DNA from: Chloroflexota bacterium
GTDB lineage: Bacteria; Chloroflexota; Anaerolineae; Caldilineales; Caldilineaceae
Direction of reading: 5' to 3'
Assembly: GCA_003577005.1 (NCBI GenBank)
Contig: QEUW01000037.1
Coordinates: forward strand, 1 to 31,787
DNA: 31,787 nucleotides
Positions within the stretch are counted from its first letter, which is position 1. Each line of letters starts with the position of its first letter. Below, one piece after another: positions 1 to 8,256 of this stretch. The position numbers were made by a program, and so were the translations under genes. Under the pieces are notes generated by a model. That model saw only the letters and a program-made list of their open reading frames with translations. It was not told where the DNA came from and made no database searches.

Positions 1-182
1 CCCAGGATATAGTTGGCTTCCAGATCAGGCAGCGGCAGGAGCAGGCGGAAATTTTCGGCCAACCTGGGTTGCGCAATCAACTCAATCTGGCCGACCTTGT
101 CGAAGATGCGAGCGATCACGCCCGTCTGCGCCCCAATTTGCAATACATAGTACTCGTTTTCGATCTCGATGACTTCACTCAT
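1..182 (-). CDS. Partial CDS, unidentified protein downstream of sugar ABC permease
   Basis: This is the N-terminal 60 residues of a gene that runs off the left edge of the window. It starts at an ATG only 3 bp after the stop of the upstream permease gene, so it is almost certainly the fourth gene of the ABC operon. The visible protein begins MSEVIEIENEYYVLQI and continues with a pattern of short beta strands, including GVIARIFDK. That style (ENEYY..., G.I...DK) recalls the beta-sandwich domains of glycoside hydrolases such as family 38 and related sugar-processing proteins, but 60 residues are not enough to name a family. An enzyme acting on the imported sugar would suit the operon. That role is inferred from position only. 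Confidence 0.6.
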   Translation of the reverse strand, partial: MSEVIEIENEYYVLQIGAQTGVIARIFDKVGQIELIAQPRLAENFRLLLPLPDLEANYIL

Positions 183-185
183 CTC

Positions 186-1070
186 TCATCCCTTCAGGGA
201 TCCCGCCGTCAAACCGGCGACAAAATAGCGTTGGAAGAACAAAAACCCGACCATCAGCGGCATGACAGATAAAAAGACCGCTGCCGACAAGTAGCCATAG
301 TGTACCGTCCATTCCGTGCGCATGTTGGCCAGACCTACGGTGAGGACGGTCAGCGACTTGGCGCGCAGGATCACCAGCGGCCAGAGCAACTGATTCCAAC
401 TCCAGTTCATGGCCAGAATACCGAGCACCGCCAGCGCCGGTGTACTCACCGGCAGAATGATGCGCCAGAAGACGCCGAAATCCGAACAGCCGTCGATGAG
501 CGCCGCCTGGCCGAGTTCATCGGGGATGGTCTGCATGAACTGGCGCAGCATAAAGACGCCAAACGCGCTGGGCAGCCCCGGCAGGATCACGCCTGCATAG
601 GTATCGATCAGACCTAGATTGCGTGCGACCATAAAGGCCGGAAAGAGCGTCAGGCCGCTGGGAATCATCAACGTTGCCATCGTCAGGACAAAAATCAGAT
701 TCTTGCCGGGAAAGTTGCGTTTGGCAAAGGCATAACCCGTGATCGCGCACAGCAGCATCTCGCCCAGGGTAATGGCGACGGCAATAATCGTGCTGTTCAG
801 ATACCAGCGCAGCACGGGCAACTGGGTCAAGATATAGATGTAGTTGTCCAGATTTGGCTGCTCTGGAAAAATCGTCGGCGGAAAACTCAACAGCGTCGTC
901 GTCTGTTTGAACGAAGCCGAGATAACATAGAGGTAGGGAAAGAACATCAACGTCGCCATCGCCAGCAGCGCCGCATAGTGCAGACTTACGCCAAACAGAC
1001 TTTTGACGACCCGAAAGCGGCGACGTTGCCGGAGCGAGTGCTCCATCAGCGGGCCAGTTGCAGAGGCCAA
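186..1070 (-). CDS. Carbohydrate ABC transporter permease (MalG-type, CUT1)
   Basis: Inner-membrane permease of a sugar uptake ABC transporter, 294 residues with about six membrane segments. The cytoplasmic EAA loop that docks the ATPase is visible as AALIDGCSDFGVFWRIILP around residue 190. The C-terminus ends in GLTAGSLKG, a common ending for MalG-type subunits. The start is a TTG, chosen because AGGAG lies 7 bases upstream; the first ATG is eight codons further in with no comparable ribosome site. The gene lies 16 bp after the MalF-type permease and 3 bp before the next gene, so it is translated from a polycistronic message. The sugar cannot be told from sequence, and no ATPase gene is present in the operon. 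Confidence 0.93.
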   Translation of the reverse strand: MASATGPLMEHSLRQRRRFRVVKSLFGVSLHYAALLAMATLMFFPYLYVISASFKQTTTLLSFPPTIFPEQPNLDNYIYILTQLPVLRWYLNSTIIAVAITLGEMLLCAITGYAFAKRNFPGKNLIFVLTMATLMIPSGLTLFPAFMVARNLGLIDTYAGVILPGLPSAFGVFMLRQFMQTIPDELGQAALIDGCSDFGVFWRIILPVSTPALAVLGILAMNWSWNQLLWPLVILRAKSLTVLTVGLANMRTEWTVHYGYLSAAVFLSVMPLMVGFLFFQRYFVAGLTAGSLKG

Positions 1071-1086
1071 GATGTAACTCCTGATG

Positions 1087-2031
1087 TTAATACTCGATAT
1101 TTGTGCGCAGCACGCGCATCTGAATCAGCGAGATCGGCATGATAATCAAAAACAGGATCACGCCCAGCGCGGCGGCCAGCCCTTCGCTATCGTAGCTCTG
1201 GAACGCAAAGCCATAGATCATGCCGACGATGGTCTGCGTCGAATACTGTGGCCCGCCTTGGGTCAGGACATAGACCGTGTCAAAGATCTGAAAGGCGCCG
1301 ATCGTGCCGATCACCACGAGAAAGAGCATCACCGGCTGGATCAACGGCAAAATGATGCGAAAGAAGAGCCTCAGACCGCCAGCGCCGTCGATGCGGGCGG
1401 CGTCGATCAACTCTTCCGGAATCCCCTTCAGCGCCGCACCCAGGACCAGCGTCTGAAAGCCGACGCCGGCCCACACCGTGAGCATGGAGACAGCAAATGG
1501 CGCCGCGTTGGGGTCCGTCAGCCATTTGACGTCCGGGAGACCAAGCAAGGTGAGCAGATAGCTCAAAATCCCATACCGTGGCAACAGAATATAGCCCCAG
1601 ATCTGCGCCACGGCGGCCCCCGAGGCCAGGATGGGAAAGAAGACTATCGCCCGAAAGATGCCGGGCCAGCGCGTCCAGCGGTGGTTGATCAGCAGGGCAA
1701 AGATCATCCCCAACACGAGCGCCGATGGCACAATGGTCACCACATAGCGTAGCGAATTGACCAGCACGATGCGGATGCGAAAGTCCTTCAGCAGTCGCGC
1801 ATAGTTGTCAAGGCCAACGAACTCCGGCGCAGAAAGGATGCCGCCGCGGGCAAACGAAAGCGCCAACCCCCACACAAAGGGTACGACAACAAAGGTGACA
1901 AACAAGAGATAGAACGGCGTAATGAACAGATAGGAAGTCAGGATATTCCGTTGCCGCATGGTCAGGCGCGCGGGGCGTCCCCCTGCCGTACTTGATTCCC
2001 GGCGCAGGTTTGCTGTCTTGCCTGTGCTCAT
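1087..2031 (-). CDS. Carbohydrate ABC transporter permease (MalF-type, CUT1)
   Basis: Partner permease of the MalG-type subunit, 314 residues. A basic N-terminus (RLTMRQRN) precedes the first membrane helix, and about six helices follow. The EAA loop reads ELIDAARIDGAGGLRLFFRI and is followed by ILPLIQPV, the usual ATPase-docking segment. The ATG at 2031 has GGAG 5 bases upstream. A GTG three bases earlier, with AGGAG 7 bases upstream, is equally possible and would add one residue. The gene is separated from the binding-protein gene by 175 bp containing a long palindrome. It imports an unidentified sugar together with its neighbours. Confidence 0.93.
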   Translation of the reverse strand: MSTGKTANLRRESSTAGGRPARLTMRQRNILTSYLFITPFYLLFVTFVVVPFVWGLALSFARGGILSAPEFVGLDNYARLLKDFRIRIVLVNSLRYVVTIVPSALVLGMIFALLINHRWTRWPGIFRAIVFFPILASGAAVAQIWGYILLPRYGILSYLLTLLGLPDVKWLTDPNAAPFAVSMLTVWAGVGFQTLVLGAALKGIPEELIDAARIDGAGGLRLFFRIILPLIQPVMLFLVVIGTIGAFQIFDTVYVLTQGGPQYSTQTIVGMIYGFAFQSYDSEGLAAALGVILFLIIMPISLIQMRVLRTNIEY

Positions 2032-2083
2032 CACGACTCCGCTCCTGGCAGTGAACGGCCATCAAAGATCAGTAGAGAGACTC

Positions 2084-2148
2084 GCATTCGGGGAAAGGGC
2101 TGCTGAGGGTTCTTAACGAGTAAGGGTCGTAACCCTTTCCCGGAATGC
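2084..2148. repeat. Palindromic element, family A copy 1
   Basis: Arms 2084-2099 (GCATTCGGGGAAAGGG) and 2133-2148 pair with one mismatch over 16 bp around a 33-base loop, which itself contains smaller stems such as GGGTT/AACCC. The arm sequence recurs in the palindrome at 3686-3750. The element lies between the binding-protein and permease genes of one operon, so in the mRNA it could act as a partial terminator or protect the 3' end of the binding-protein message. Confidence 0.8.
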
Positions 2149-2206
2149 TGGCGCTGATCCCTGTTGACCGATTTCTGATAGCGATCCATCGGGGCTGGTG
2201 ACAGAC

Positions 2207-3547
2207 TCACTGGCGCGCGGCGATCAACTCGCGCATGCGCTGGGCGCCTTCGATCATGGCGTCCTTGCCGCTCTTTTGGCCGAGAGCAATGGCTTCGTAC
2301 TGGTTCAGGAACTCCCCCATAACATCACCACGGTAGGGTTTATCGGGGATGTAGTCGTTGGCCATGACGGCGTTGCCCAGGTTCGCCTCGACGGCTTCGA
2401 TGATGGGGTCACCATCGGCGAAGGAGAGTTCTTTGAGCACCGGCTGCCAGCCCAGCAATTTGATCCAGCCTTTGAGCGACTCTGGCTCGACCAGATACTT
2501 CATCAACTCCCACGCCTGTTCCTGATGCCGTGAATTTGCGGCCATGGCGGCGTACCCGGCGGCGCCATAGCCTGCGCGCGCCCATTTGGGGTCCTCGGCC
2601 AGCCCGGCCGGTTTTGGACCAACGCCCAGATCGAAGTCAGGGTTGGCGTCGCGGATCACGGCAATGGCGGTGTTGACCTCGAAGGCAAAGCCGCCCTTGC
2701 CGGCCTGGAACATGGACATCAACTGCCCGGTGACCTGCCCCAAGTCCGGCGGCGGGGTGATCTGATGGGTGTTGAACAGGTCATAGTAAAACTCGGCTGC
2801 CTGGATGCCCTTCTCGTCGTCGAGGTAGATTTCGGTGAAGTCCTCATTTGTCCATTTGCCGCCGCCGTTGAGCGGCCAAAAGACGGTGTTCCAGCCATGA
2901 AATTCCAGCGCCGTGCGCGGGCCAATCATAAAGCCGAACTGGTCCGCATCAGGGTTCGTGAGCTTTTTGCCGTATTCGATGATCTCTTCCCAGGTATCTG
3001 CGGGCTTGTTGGGGTCAAGTCCAGCCTGCTCAAAGAGCGTTTTATTCCATAGCTGGACATTGCCGGCAAGCACCCACGGTACACCGTACAGTTTTCCCTC
3101 AATGGTGGCCGGGCCAAATGCCTGTGGCTGGAACTTGTCTTTTAGCTCTGGCTCCAGATCAAACCAACCATCCAGCGCCTCCAGTTGGCCGGGCAACGCA
3201 TAACGCGAGATGCCTTCGGTCTGGTACGCAACATCCGGCGGGTCGTCGGAGGCGTAACCGGCTGTGAGCGCCTCGCCATATTGGGCCCACGGCACCTCGG
3301 AGTATTCGACGCGGATGTCAGGATGGCGCTCGTGGAAACCGGCGAGAACACTTTCGGCGATCTTCACCTCTTCGCCGGCAGGCTTATGAGGTGCCTTCCA
3401 TAATTTGAGGTCGACCGGCGCCTGGGCTGCGCCACCGCCCGCTTGCTGCCCGGCCGGCGCCTGTACACAAGCCGCCAGCGCCAGACTCATCGCCCCTGCG
3501 CCGCTGGCATGCAGAAATTGCCGGCGCGACATTCTTGCCGTGAGCAT
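2207..3547 (-). CDS. Extracellular sugar-binding lipoprotein of ABC transporter
   Basis: High-affinity solute-binding protein (bacterial family 1 type), 446 residues, captures a sugar outside the membrane and delivers it to the two permeases downstream. The N-terminus carries a twin-arginine motif (SRRQFL, residues 7-12), a hydrophobic stretch and a lipobox LAAC with Cys27, so it is probably Tat-exported and lipid-anchored. A Gly/Ala/Gln linker follows. Typical family features are the WKAPH start of the mature domain, repeated Trp-rich ligand-contact segments and the ending GAQRMRELIAARQ. The start is set by AGGAGG 6 bases before the ATG at 3547; an in-frame GTG 54 bp upstream lacks a ribosome site and would bury the Tat motif. 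First gene of the operon; ligand unknown. Confidence 0.93.
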   Translation of the reverse strand: MLTARMSRRQFLHASGAGAMSLALAACVQAPAGQQAGGGAAQAPVDLKLWKAPHKPAGEEVKIAESVLAGFHERHPDIRVEYSEVPWAQYGEALTAGYASDDPPDVAYQTEGISRYALPGQLEALDGWFDLEPELKDKFQPQAFGPATIEGKLYGVPWVLAGNVQLWNKTLFEQAGLDPNKPADTWEEIIEYGKKLTNPDADQFGFMIGPRTALEFHGWNTVFWPLNGGGKWTNEDFTEIYLDDEKGIQAAEFYYDLFNTHQITPPPDLGQVTGQLMSMFQAGKGGFAFEVNTAIAVIRDANPDFDLGVGPKPAGLAEDPKWARAGYGAAGYAAMAANSRHQEQAWELMKYLVEPESLKGWIKLLGWQPVLKELSFADGDPIIEAVEANLGNAVMANDYIPDKPYRGDVMGEFLNQYEAIALGQKSGKDAMIEGAQRMRELIAARQ

Positions 3548-3863
3548 GGGTTTCCTCCTGTTGTTGGGTTTTCTACATTTCATTGGGGGAGAGCGAACCA
3601 CGATTTGCCAAATTGAACGCAGTTGCTGAATAATAGACCGTATCCAGCAGAAACCGAATCACCGGGCGGCAAATAGGTGTGGACTGCATTCCGGGCAAGG
3701 GCGACGATGCTTCTTCGCTGAGAGGACTCACCCGCCTTTGCCCGGAATGCGAGTCACCTGAAAAGAAACTCCCTTGCGAGCTGAACTGAGTATAGCACAA
3801 TCACTCTCTGCTGTAACGGCAAAAGCGGCCATCGAGAAGCCATGTACAGGACAAGCAGGGGTC
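3548..3863. other. Divergent intergenic region with palindrome
   Basis: This 316-bp gap separates the minus-strand ABC operon from the plus-strand signalling gene and must hold promoters for both. I see no convincing -35/-10 pair. The main structure is the family A palindrome at 3686-3750. The plus-strand reading frame stays open upstream to 3774, but that extension looks non-coding and lacks a ribosome site. Confidence 0.6.
3686..3750. repeat. Palindromic element, family A copy 2
   Basis: Arms 3686-3703 (GCATTCCGGGCAAGGGCG) and 3733-3750 pair over 18 bp with one mismatch. Outside them GGTG/CACC segments extend the symmetry. The arm begins with the same GCATTCCGGG.AAGG sequence as the element at 2084-2148, so the two bracket the binding-protein gene. 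They share arms but not loops, as expected for REP-like or MITE-like repeats. Confidence 0.8.
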
Positions 3864-5111
3864 ATGAGCGAAGCCAGGCATCTGACCATCAGCGCGCCAT
3901 TTGTGGCGGATGTGCGACGGGCGCTGAACCATCTTTATGATCCAGCCGCGCTGCGCGGTAACCCGTTGATACAATTGTTCTCCCTTGATCCAGACGAGGA
4001 CGAGGTGTCTGCGCTCCGCCAGCTTCTGTTGAGTGCAATCGAGGCGCTCAAGCCCAGTCAAGCCGCGCCCGCGCAGTCGCAGGAGTGGCGCTATTACCAG
4101 ATCTTGCTACACCGCTTTGTCGAGCAGTTTATGCAGCGCGAGGTGGCGCATACACTGGGTCTCAGCATCCGGCAACTGCGGCGGCAGGAAACACAGGCGT
4201 TGCGCGAACTGGCGGCTTATCTCTGGTCGCACTACCACCTGGCCGAGCGGATGGAGACAGCGAACACGAATGCGACAACTGCCATTACTGTAAGTCGCGA
4301 GGAGGAGCTGGCGTGGTCCCAAAATTCGTTCCCCAGCGAATCTGCCGAGGCTGGGCCCATGCTCCAGGCGGTGGCGCAGACGGTCCTGCCCCTGGCGAAG
4401 CTGTTGCAGGTGCAGATAGAGTACTCCATCCCCGAATGGCTGCCGCAGCTGGCCGTACAGGTCGTGACTGTGCGCCAGGCTCTGCTCAGTGCGCTGACGA
4501 CAGCCATCCGCCTTGTGCCCGGCGGCCGGATTACGGTTGCCGCCGAGGTGCAGCGCCAGGAGGTACAACTCTGCATCAGCGGCACGGGACAGAGCCTGCC
4601 GTCGCTGCGGCGACAAGAGGAGGAGAGCATCGAGGGGCTGGCGATCGCACAACAACTTGTTAGTTTCTCTGGTGGCCGGCTCGAGCTGACGCTGGCCCCG
4701 GGAAACAGAGCGGCCTTTGCTATCCGGATCGCGCTGCCCACGGTGAAACAGTGGATTGTGCTGGCTATCGATGACAACCCCGACACGCTCGCGCTATTGC
4801 AGCGCTACACATCGGGTACACGGTACCACCTTGTCGGCGTGCGCGAGCCAGAGCAGACATTGAAATTGGCCGAAAAATTGCACCCCCAGGTGATCATCCT
4901 CGATGTGATGCTGCCTGGCATCGATGGCTGGGAGCTATTGGGACGTTTGCGGGCGCACCCCAAGATCGGGCATGTGCCTGTCGTTGTCTGTACGGTGTTG
5001 CCCGAAGAGCCTTTGGCCCTGGCCCTGGGCGCTGCTACTTTCTTGCGCAAGCCGTTGAGCCGCCCCATCTTGTTGGCCGCCCTGGATGCCCAGGTCGAGG
5101 GGATAGGGTGA
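3864..5111 (+). CDS. Response-regulator-like protein: HTH, ATPase-like and receiver domains
   Basis: A 415-residue signalling protein. Residues about 80-120 contain a helix-turn-helix-like stretch (REVAHTLGLSIRQLRR) resembling sigma/LuxR-type recognition helices. Residues about 165-292 resemble a GHKL ATPase fold but lack clear N and G boxes and have no phospho-acceptor His box. Residues 295-411 form a receiver with acidic pair D303/D304, phosphorylation site D347 in ILDVMLPGIDGWELL, and Lys396-Pro397. The ATG at 3864 has AGGGG just upstream and gives a natural N-terminus. It faces the hybrid kinase gene tail to tail, overlapping its 3' end by 177 bp, and is a plausible partner. Whether the middle domain binds ATP is doubtful, so this may be a regulator rather than a kinase. 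Confidence 0.8.
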   Translation: MSEARHLTISAPFVADVRRALNHLYDPAALRGNPLIQLFSLDPDEDEVSALRQLLLSAIEALKPSQAAPAQSQEWRYYQILLHRFVEQFMQREVAHTLGLSIRQLRRQETQALRELAAYLWSHYHLAERMETANTNATTAITVSREEELAWSQNSFPSESAEAGPMLQAVAQTVLPLAKLLQVQIEYSIPEWLPQLAVQVVTVRQALLSALTTAIRLVPGGRITVAAEVQRQEVQLCISGTGQSLPSLRRQEEESIEGLAIAQQLVSFSGGRLELTLAPGNRAAFAIRIALPTVKQWIVLAIDDNPDTLALLQRYTSGTRYHLVGVREPEQTLKLAEKLHPQVIILDVMLPGIDGWELLGRLRAHPKIGHVPVVVCTVLPEEPLALALGAATFLRKPLSRPILLAALDAQVEGIG

Positions 5112-7316
5112 CAACACTTTGATGATCGCCTCCAGGGTAGCCAACAGCCTGTGGATCGAGATACCGCCGCCACGCAAAACGGCCAACGCCTTGCTCACGA
5201 TTGGCTGGCCGGCCGGATCACGCGCAGAGATCACGATCACCGGAATGTCGCGCACTTGCGGGTCCAGGCTCTTCTCCGCCAGGAATTCAAAGCCATCCAT
5301 CTCCGGCATGATAAGGTCCAGGATGACCAGATCGGGCTGTTGTTGCCGCACCAGTTCCAGGGCCTGTTGGCCGTTGGTCGCCCGCAACACCCGATACTCC
5401 CGGTCGGCGGCGATGAGCATCCGCTGGAAAAGGCGCAGCGCATCCGGTTCGTCGTCCACTAGCAGCACGGTTTTGCCGCGGAGTTGCAGCCGGTCGATGG
5501 CGCCCAGCAATGCCTCGCGCGCGATGGGTTTGACCAGATAGTCAGATATACCCAGTGCATCCGCTGACTCCTGAATACTCGGCACCGAGCAGACAATTGC
5601 CGGCGTGCCAAAGGGCAGCCTGGCGCTCAGTTCAAGTTGTTGCAAACTTTCGGCTACCGCCGGCTCGTTGATCAGAAGCGCCTGCGCCGGCTCGCGGCCA
5701 AGCTCCTGGAGGGCCGCTTCAAGGCTGGCAGCGGGCGCAATCTCTGCGTCGGTCAGATAACGCGCCAACAGCCGCTGTAATGTCTTGCCCCGTTCCAGCA
5801 CGACCAGGCGTGGCCGATCGGTGGGGAGCGGGGCGAGTGATCGGTGCGTCCGCTCGCGGTACTCCCACTCCGGCGAAAACCAGCGAGCGACGTTGGCGTG
5901 GTCGGGCGCTGGTGTGGTGTAGGGCAGGCAAAAGAAGAAAGTTGTGCCCGCGCCGGCGGTGCTTTCCACCCACATTTGGCCGTGGTGCAACTCGATAAAG
6001 CTGCGGCTGATGCTCAGGCCAAGACCGCTGCCGCCGTGCCGCCGGCGAATCGAGTCGTCGAGTTGCTGAAAGGGCTGGAAGATCTTGTGCAGTGCCTCGG
6101 GCGCAATGCCGGGACCGGTGTCGGCAACGCTGACGAAAAGACTCTCCTGTTCTTGCCAGGCGCTCAGGGTGACGCCTCCCCGTTCGGTGAACCGCCCGGC
6201 GTTGCTGAGCAGATTCAACACGACCTGGCGGATGCGCGTCCGGTCGCCGAGGATCGGCGGTAGCCTGGCCGGGTTGTCTGTCTTCAGGTAGAGTCCCTTT
6301 GACGCAAACAACGGGCGCACAGCAGTGATGGCCGCCTCGATGATCTCTTCCAGCTTGATCTGCTCTTTGATGAGCGCCATCTGTCCAGCCTCGATCTGGC
6401 TCAGGTCCAGTACATCGTCAATCAAGCTGGAGAGATGGCGGCTGTTGCGCAGGACGATGGCAAGATCAGCGAGGAGTGGCTGTGGGATGTTGCGCCCGTA
6501 GACTTCTGGCGTTTGCATCATCATTTCGATGAAGCCGATGATCATGTTGAGCGGTGTGCGCAGTTCGTGGCTGACATTGGCAACAAACTGTTCTTTTGCC
6601 CGCCGTGCATCCTCGGCGCGCTGGCGCATGGCCTGGGCCAAACGATTGAGTCGGGTCAATTGGAGATTGGCATCGGCCAGGTCCTTGAGCGTCTGGCTCA
6701 ACTCCTGCTGATAGTCGCGACTGCGTTCGAGCCACTGATGGCTTTGTTGATAGTGAATCTGAAACCACTCCATCGCTGTCAATAACGGTCGCGAGGTCAG
6801 CCAGACCAACCAGACCACCCCCCAGACCTGGGCCAGCACAACCGCCTGCGCAATGGCACTCAGGCCGGGCAACCAGTTCGACAACAAAACGATGACCAGT
6901 GTGCTGGCGCCAGCCATCAACAAACCACTACGCACGCCGACCAACAAGGTCGCCAGTCCGATGGGCAATGCTGCCAAACTCAACACGGCGGTCTCACCCC
7001 AGAAGGCTGGCGTCAGCACAGCCAGAAAGAGCCCGCCAATCAACGTCCAGGCGACCACCAGGTAGGGCGCCCGGCGCAGCGCCCAGACGCCAACGCTGAG
7101 CAGCAACAAGACCAGTCCGGCTAGCCCCCCTTGGAGCGGTTCGGTAAAGAGCTGTGCGCAGACAATCGTCAGGAAGCCGGCGCCAAAGAGCCAGGGCAAG
7201 GCGAGCAGACATGTTTCCTGTAGGATCTCGGCCAGCGCTAATTGCGCCCTGGCTGAGTGCAAAGAGGATTGTGCATTCTCATTGATCGAATGCCAGCGCG
7301 ATTCTGTTTTACTCAT
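4935..7316 (-). CDS. Membrane hybrid sensor histidine kinase with two receiver domains
   Basis: Predicted 793 residues. Residues about 35-180 hold roughly six to seven membrane helices, followed by a coiled coil (190-240). The dimerisation domain has phospho-acceptor His250 in the H box ANVSHELRTPLN. The ATPase domain shows the N box (NLLSNAGRFTERG), DTGPGI and GGSGLGLSIS. A first receiver (about 502-612) has Asn550 at the expected Asp and is probably inactive. A second (615-735) has phospho-site Asp667 in ILDLIMPEMDGFEFL. The start ATG at 7316 overlaps the pseudouridine synthase stop by 8 bp. Receiver homology ends near residue 735, and the last 58 codons lie opposite the convergent gene, so the tail is probably a read-through extension. 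The signal sensed is unknown. Confidence 0.88.
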   Translation of the reverse strand: MSKTESRWHSINENAQSSLHSARAQLALAEILQETCLLALPWLFGAGFLTIVCAQLFTEPLQGGLAGLVLLLLSVGVWALRRAPYLVVAWTLIGGLFLAVLTPAFWGETAVLSLAALPIGLATLLVGVRSGLLMAGASTLVIVLLSNWLPGLSAIAQAVVLAQVWGVVWLVWLTSRPLLTAMEWFQIHYQQSHQWLERSRDYQQELSQTLKDLADANLQLTRLNRLAQAMRQRAEDARRAKEQFVANVSHELRTPLNMIIGFIEMMMQTPEVYGRNIPQPLLADLAIVLRNSRHLSSLIDDVLDLSQIEAGQMALIKEQIKLEEIIEAAITAVRPLFASKGLYLKTDNPARLPPILGDRTRIRQVVLNLLSNAGRFTERGGVTLSAWQEQESLFVSVADTGPGIAPEALHKIFQPFQQLDDSIRRRHGGSGLGLSISRSFIELHHGQMWVESTAGAGTTFFFCLPYTTPAPDHANVARWFSPEWEYRERTHRSLAPLPTDRPRLVVLERGKTLQRLLARYLTDAEIAPAASLEAALQELGREPAQALLINEPAVAESLQQLELSARLPFGTPAIVCSVPSIQESADALGISDYLVKPIAREALLGAIDRLQLRGKTVLLVDDEPDALRLFQRMLIAADREYRVLRATNGQQALELVRQQQPDLVILDLIMPEMDGFEFLAEKSLDPQVRDIPVIVISARDPAGQPIVSKALAVLRGGGISIHRLLATLEAIIKVLSPYPLDLGIQGGQQDGAAQRLAQESSSAQGQGQRLFGQHRTDNDRHMPDLGVRPQTSQ

Positions 7317-8178
7317 CTTTTTCACTCGACCAAAACGATACTGGCAACGGCGCGATGAAAGTATAGGCCGGAAATTCCTCCGCGCCCGGCAGAGAAATTC
7401 GATAGGCGTGGAGCAGTAGGCGCTCGCCCAACAGCGGCCCATAGAGGCGGTCGCCGAGGATCGGCGCGCCCAGGTGCGCAAGCTGGATACGCAACTGGTG
7501 CGTCCGTCCTGTCTCCGGCCAGAGGCGGAGCAGTTGCCGCCCATCCGCTTCAGCTTCAACGGCGTAGCGGGTCACTGCGCGTTGACCGCCACGGCCAACG
7601 ACGCGCATCTTGTCACGGCGTTTGGGGTCAGGCGCCAGACGGGTGTCAATGACGCCTGCCGCAGCCAGCCGGTTGGGCGCACGCACCACGGCCAGATACT
7701 CTTTTTCGATTGTCCGGCTCTTAAACGCCCGATCCAGGTATTGGTTGATCGGCCCTGGCCGGGTCAGCAACACCACACCAGACGTATCCCGATCCAGCCG
7801 GTGAAAGAGCACCAGCGACCCAAAGCGCGCCGTCGCCAGGTCGAGCAAATTGACGCCTTTCCCCCAGCGCGTCGGTTCGGAGAGCAGACCGGCCGGCTTG
7901 TTGACGGCGATCAACTCCGGTGTCTCGGCGATGATCCAGGCATCGTCAAAGCGATCAGGTGCTTGTGGCTTTGGTGGCGGCGTTTCGGCGATTTCCAGCC
8001 GGTCGCCGTTGTTGATCTCCCACGACGCCAGCCAGACCGTCCGCCCGTTCACCATCACCTTGCCACCGCTGATCAGCCGCTGCACCGCCTGCCGTCCCCA
8101 CTGTGGGAAATGGTTGCGTAGCGCCCGATCCAGTCGGGTTGGTTTATCAAGACCGGCAACGGTGAACGAGGTCTTCAT
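7309..8178 (-). CDS. RluA-family RNA pseudouridine synthase
   Basis: Converts specific uridines of rRNA (or tRNA) to pseudouridine. The 289-residue protein has an N-terminal S4 RNA-binding domain (about 14-62, LDRALRNHFPQWGRQAVQRL) and then the catalytic domain with the family signature HRLDRDTSGVVLL, catalytic Asp129. The later GRTHQLRIQLAHLG motif is also typical. The chosen ATG at 8178 follows a TTG four codons earlier; neither has a strong ribosome site. It lies downstream of the aminotransferase and overlaps the kinase start by 8 bp, so the three may be co-transcribed. RluD-like substrate specificity is likely but cannot be fixed from sequence. Confidence 0.92.
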   Translation of the reverse strand: MKTSFTVAGLDKPTRLDRALRNHFPQWGRQAVQRLISGGKVMVNGRTVWLASWEINNGDRLEIAETPPPKPQAPDRFDDAWIIAETPELIAVNKPAGLLSEPTRWGKGVNLLDLATARFGSLVLFHRLDRDTSGVVLLTRPGPINQYLDRAFKSRTIEKEYLAVVRAPNRLAAAGVIDTRLAPDPKRRDKMRVVGRGGQRAVTRYAVEAEADGRQLLRLWPETGRTHQLRIQLAHLGAPILGDRLYGPLLGERLLLHAYRISLPGAEEFPAYTFIAPLPVSFWSSEKDE

Positions 8179-8192
8179 TGGGATGAACAAGA

Positions 8193-8253
8193 GATTGAAG
8201 AGATTTGCGGAGATCTGGGAGAGTGGAAGCCGCCAACGTAAATCTCTTCAATC
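8193..8253. repeat. Palindromic element, family E copy 1
   Basis: Perfect 14-bp arms GATTGAAGAGATTT (8193-8206) and its complement (8240-8253) around a 33-base loop. The wider left arm, AGATT.AAGAGATTTG.GGAGAT, recurs at 12665-12686 in another intergenic palindrome. It fills the gap between the aminotransferase and pseudouridine synthase genes. Confidence 0.75.
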
Positions 8254-8256
8254 GTT

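Noticed and set aside
1084..1752. 222-codon open frame on the plus strand
   Set aside because: It is antisense to the MalF-type permease, has a highly polar, Gln/Arg/His-rich composition typical of reverse-strand shadows, and lacks a ribosome site.
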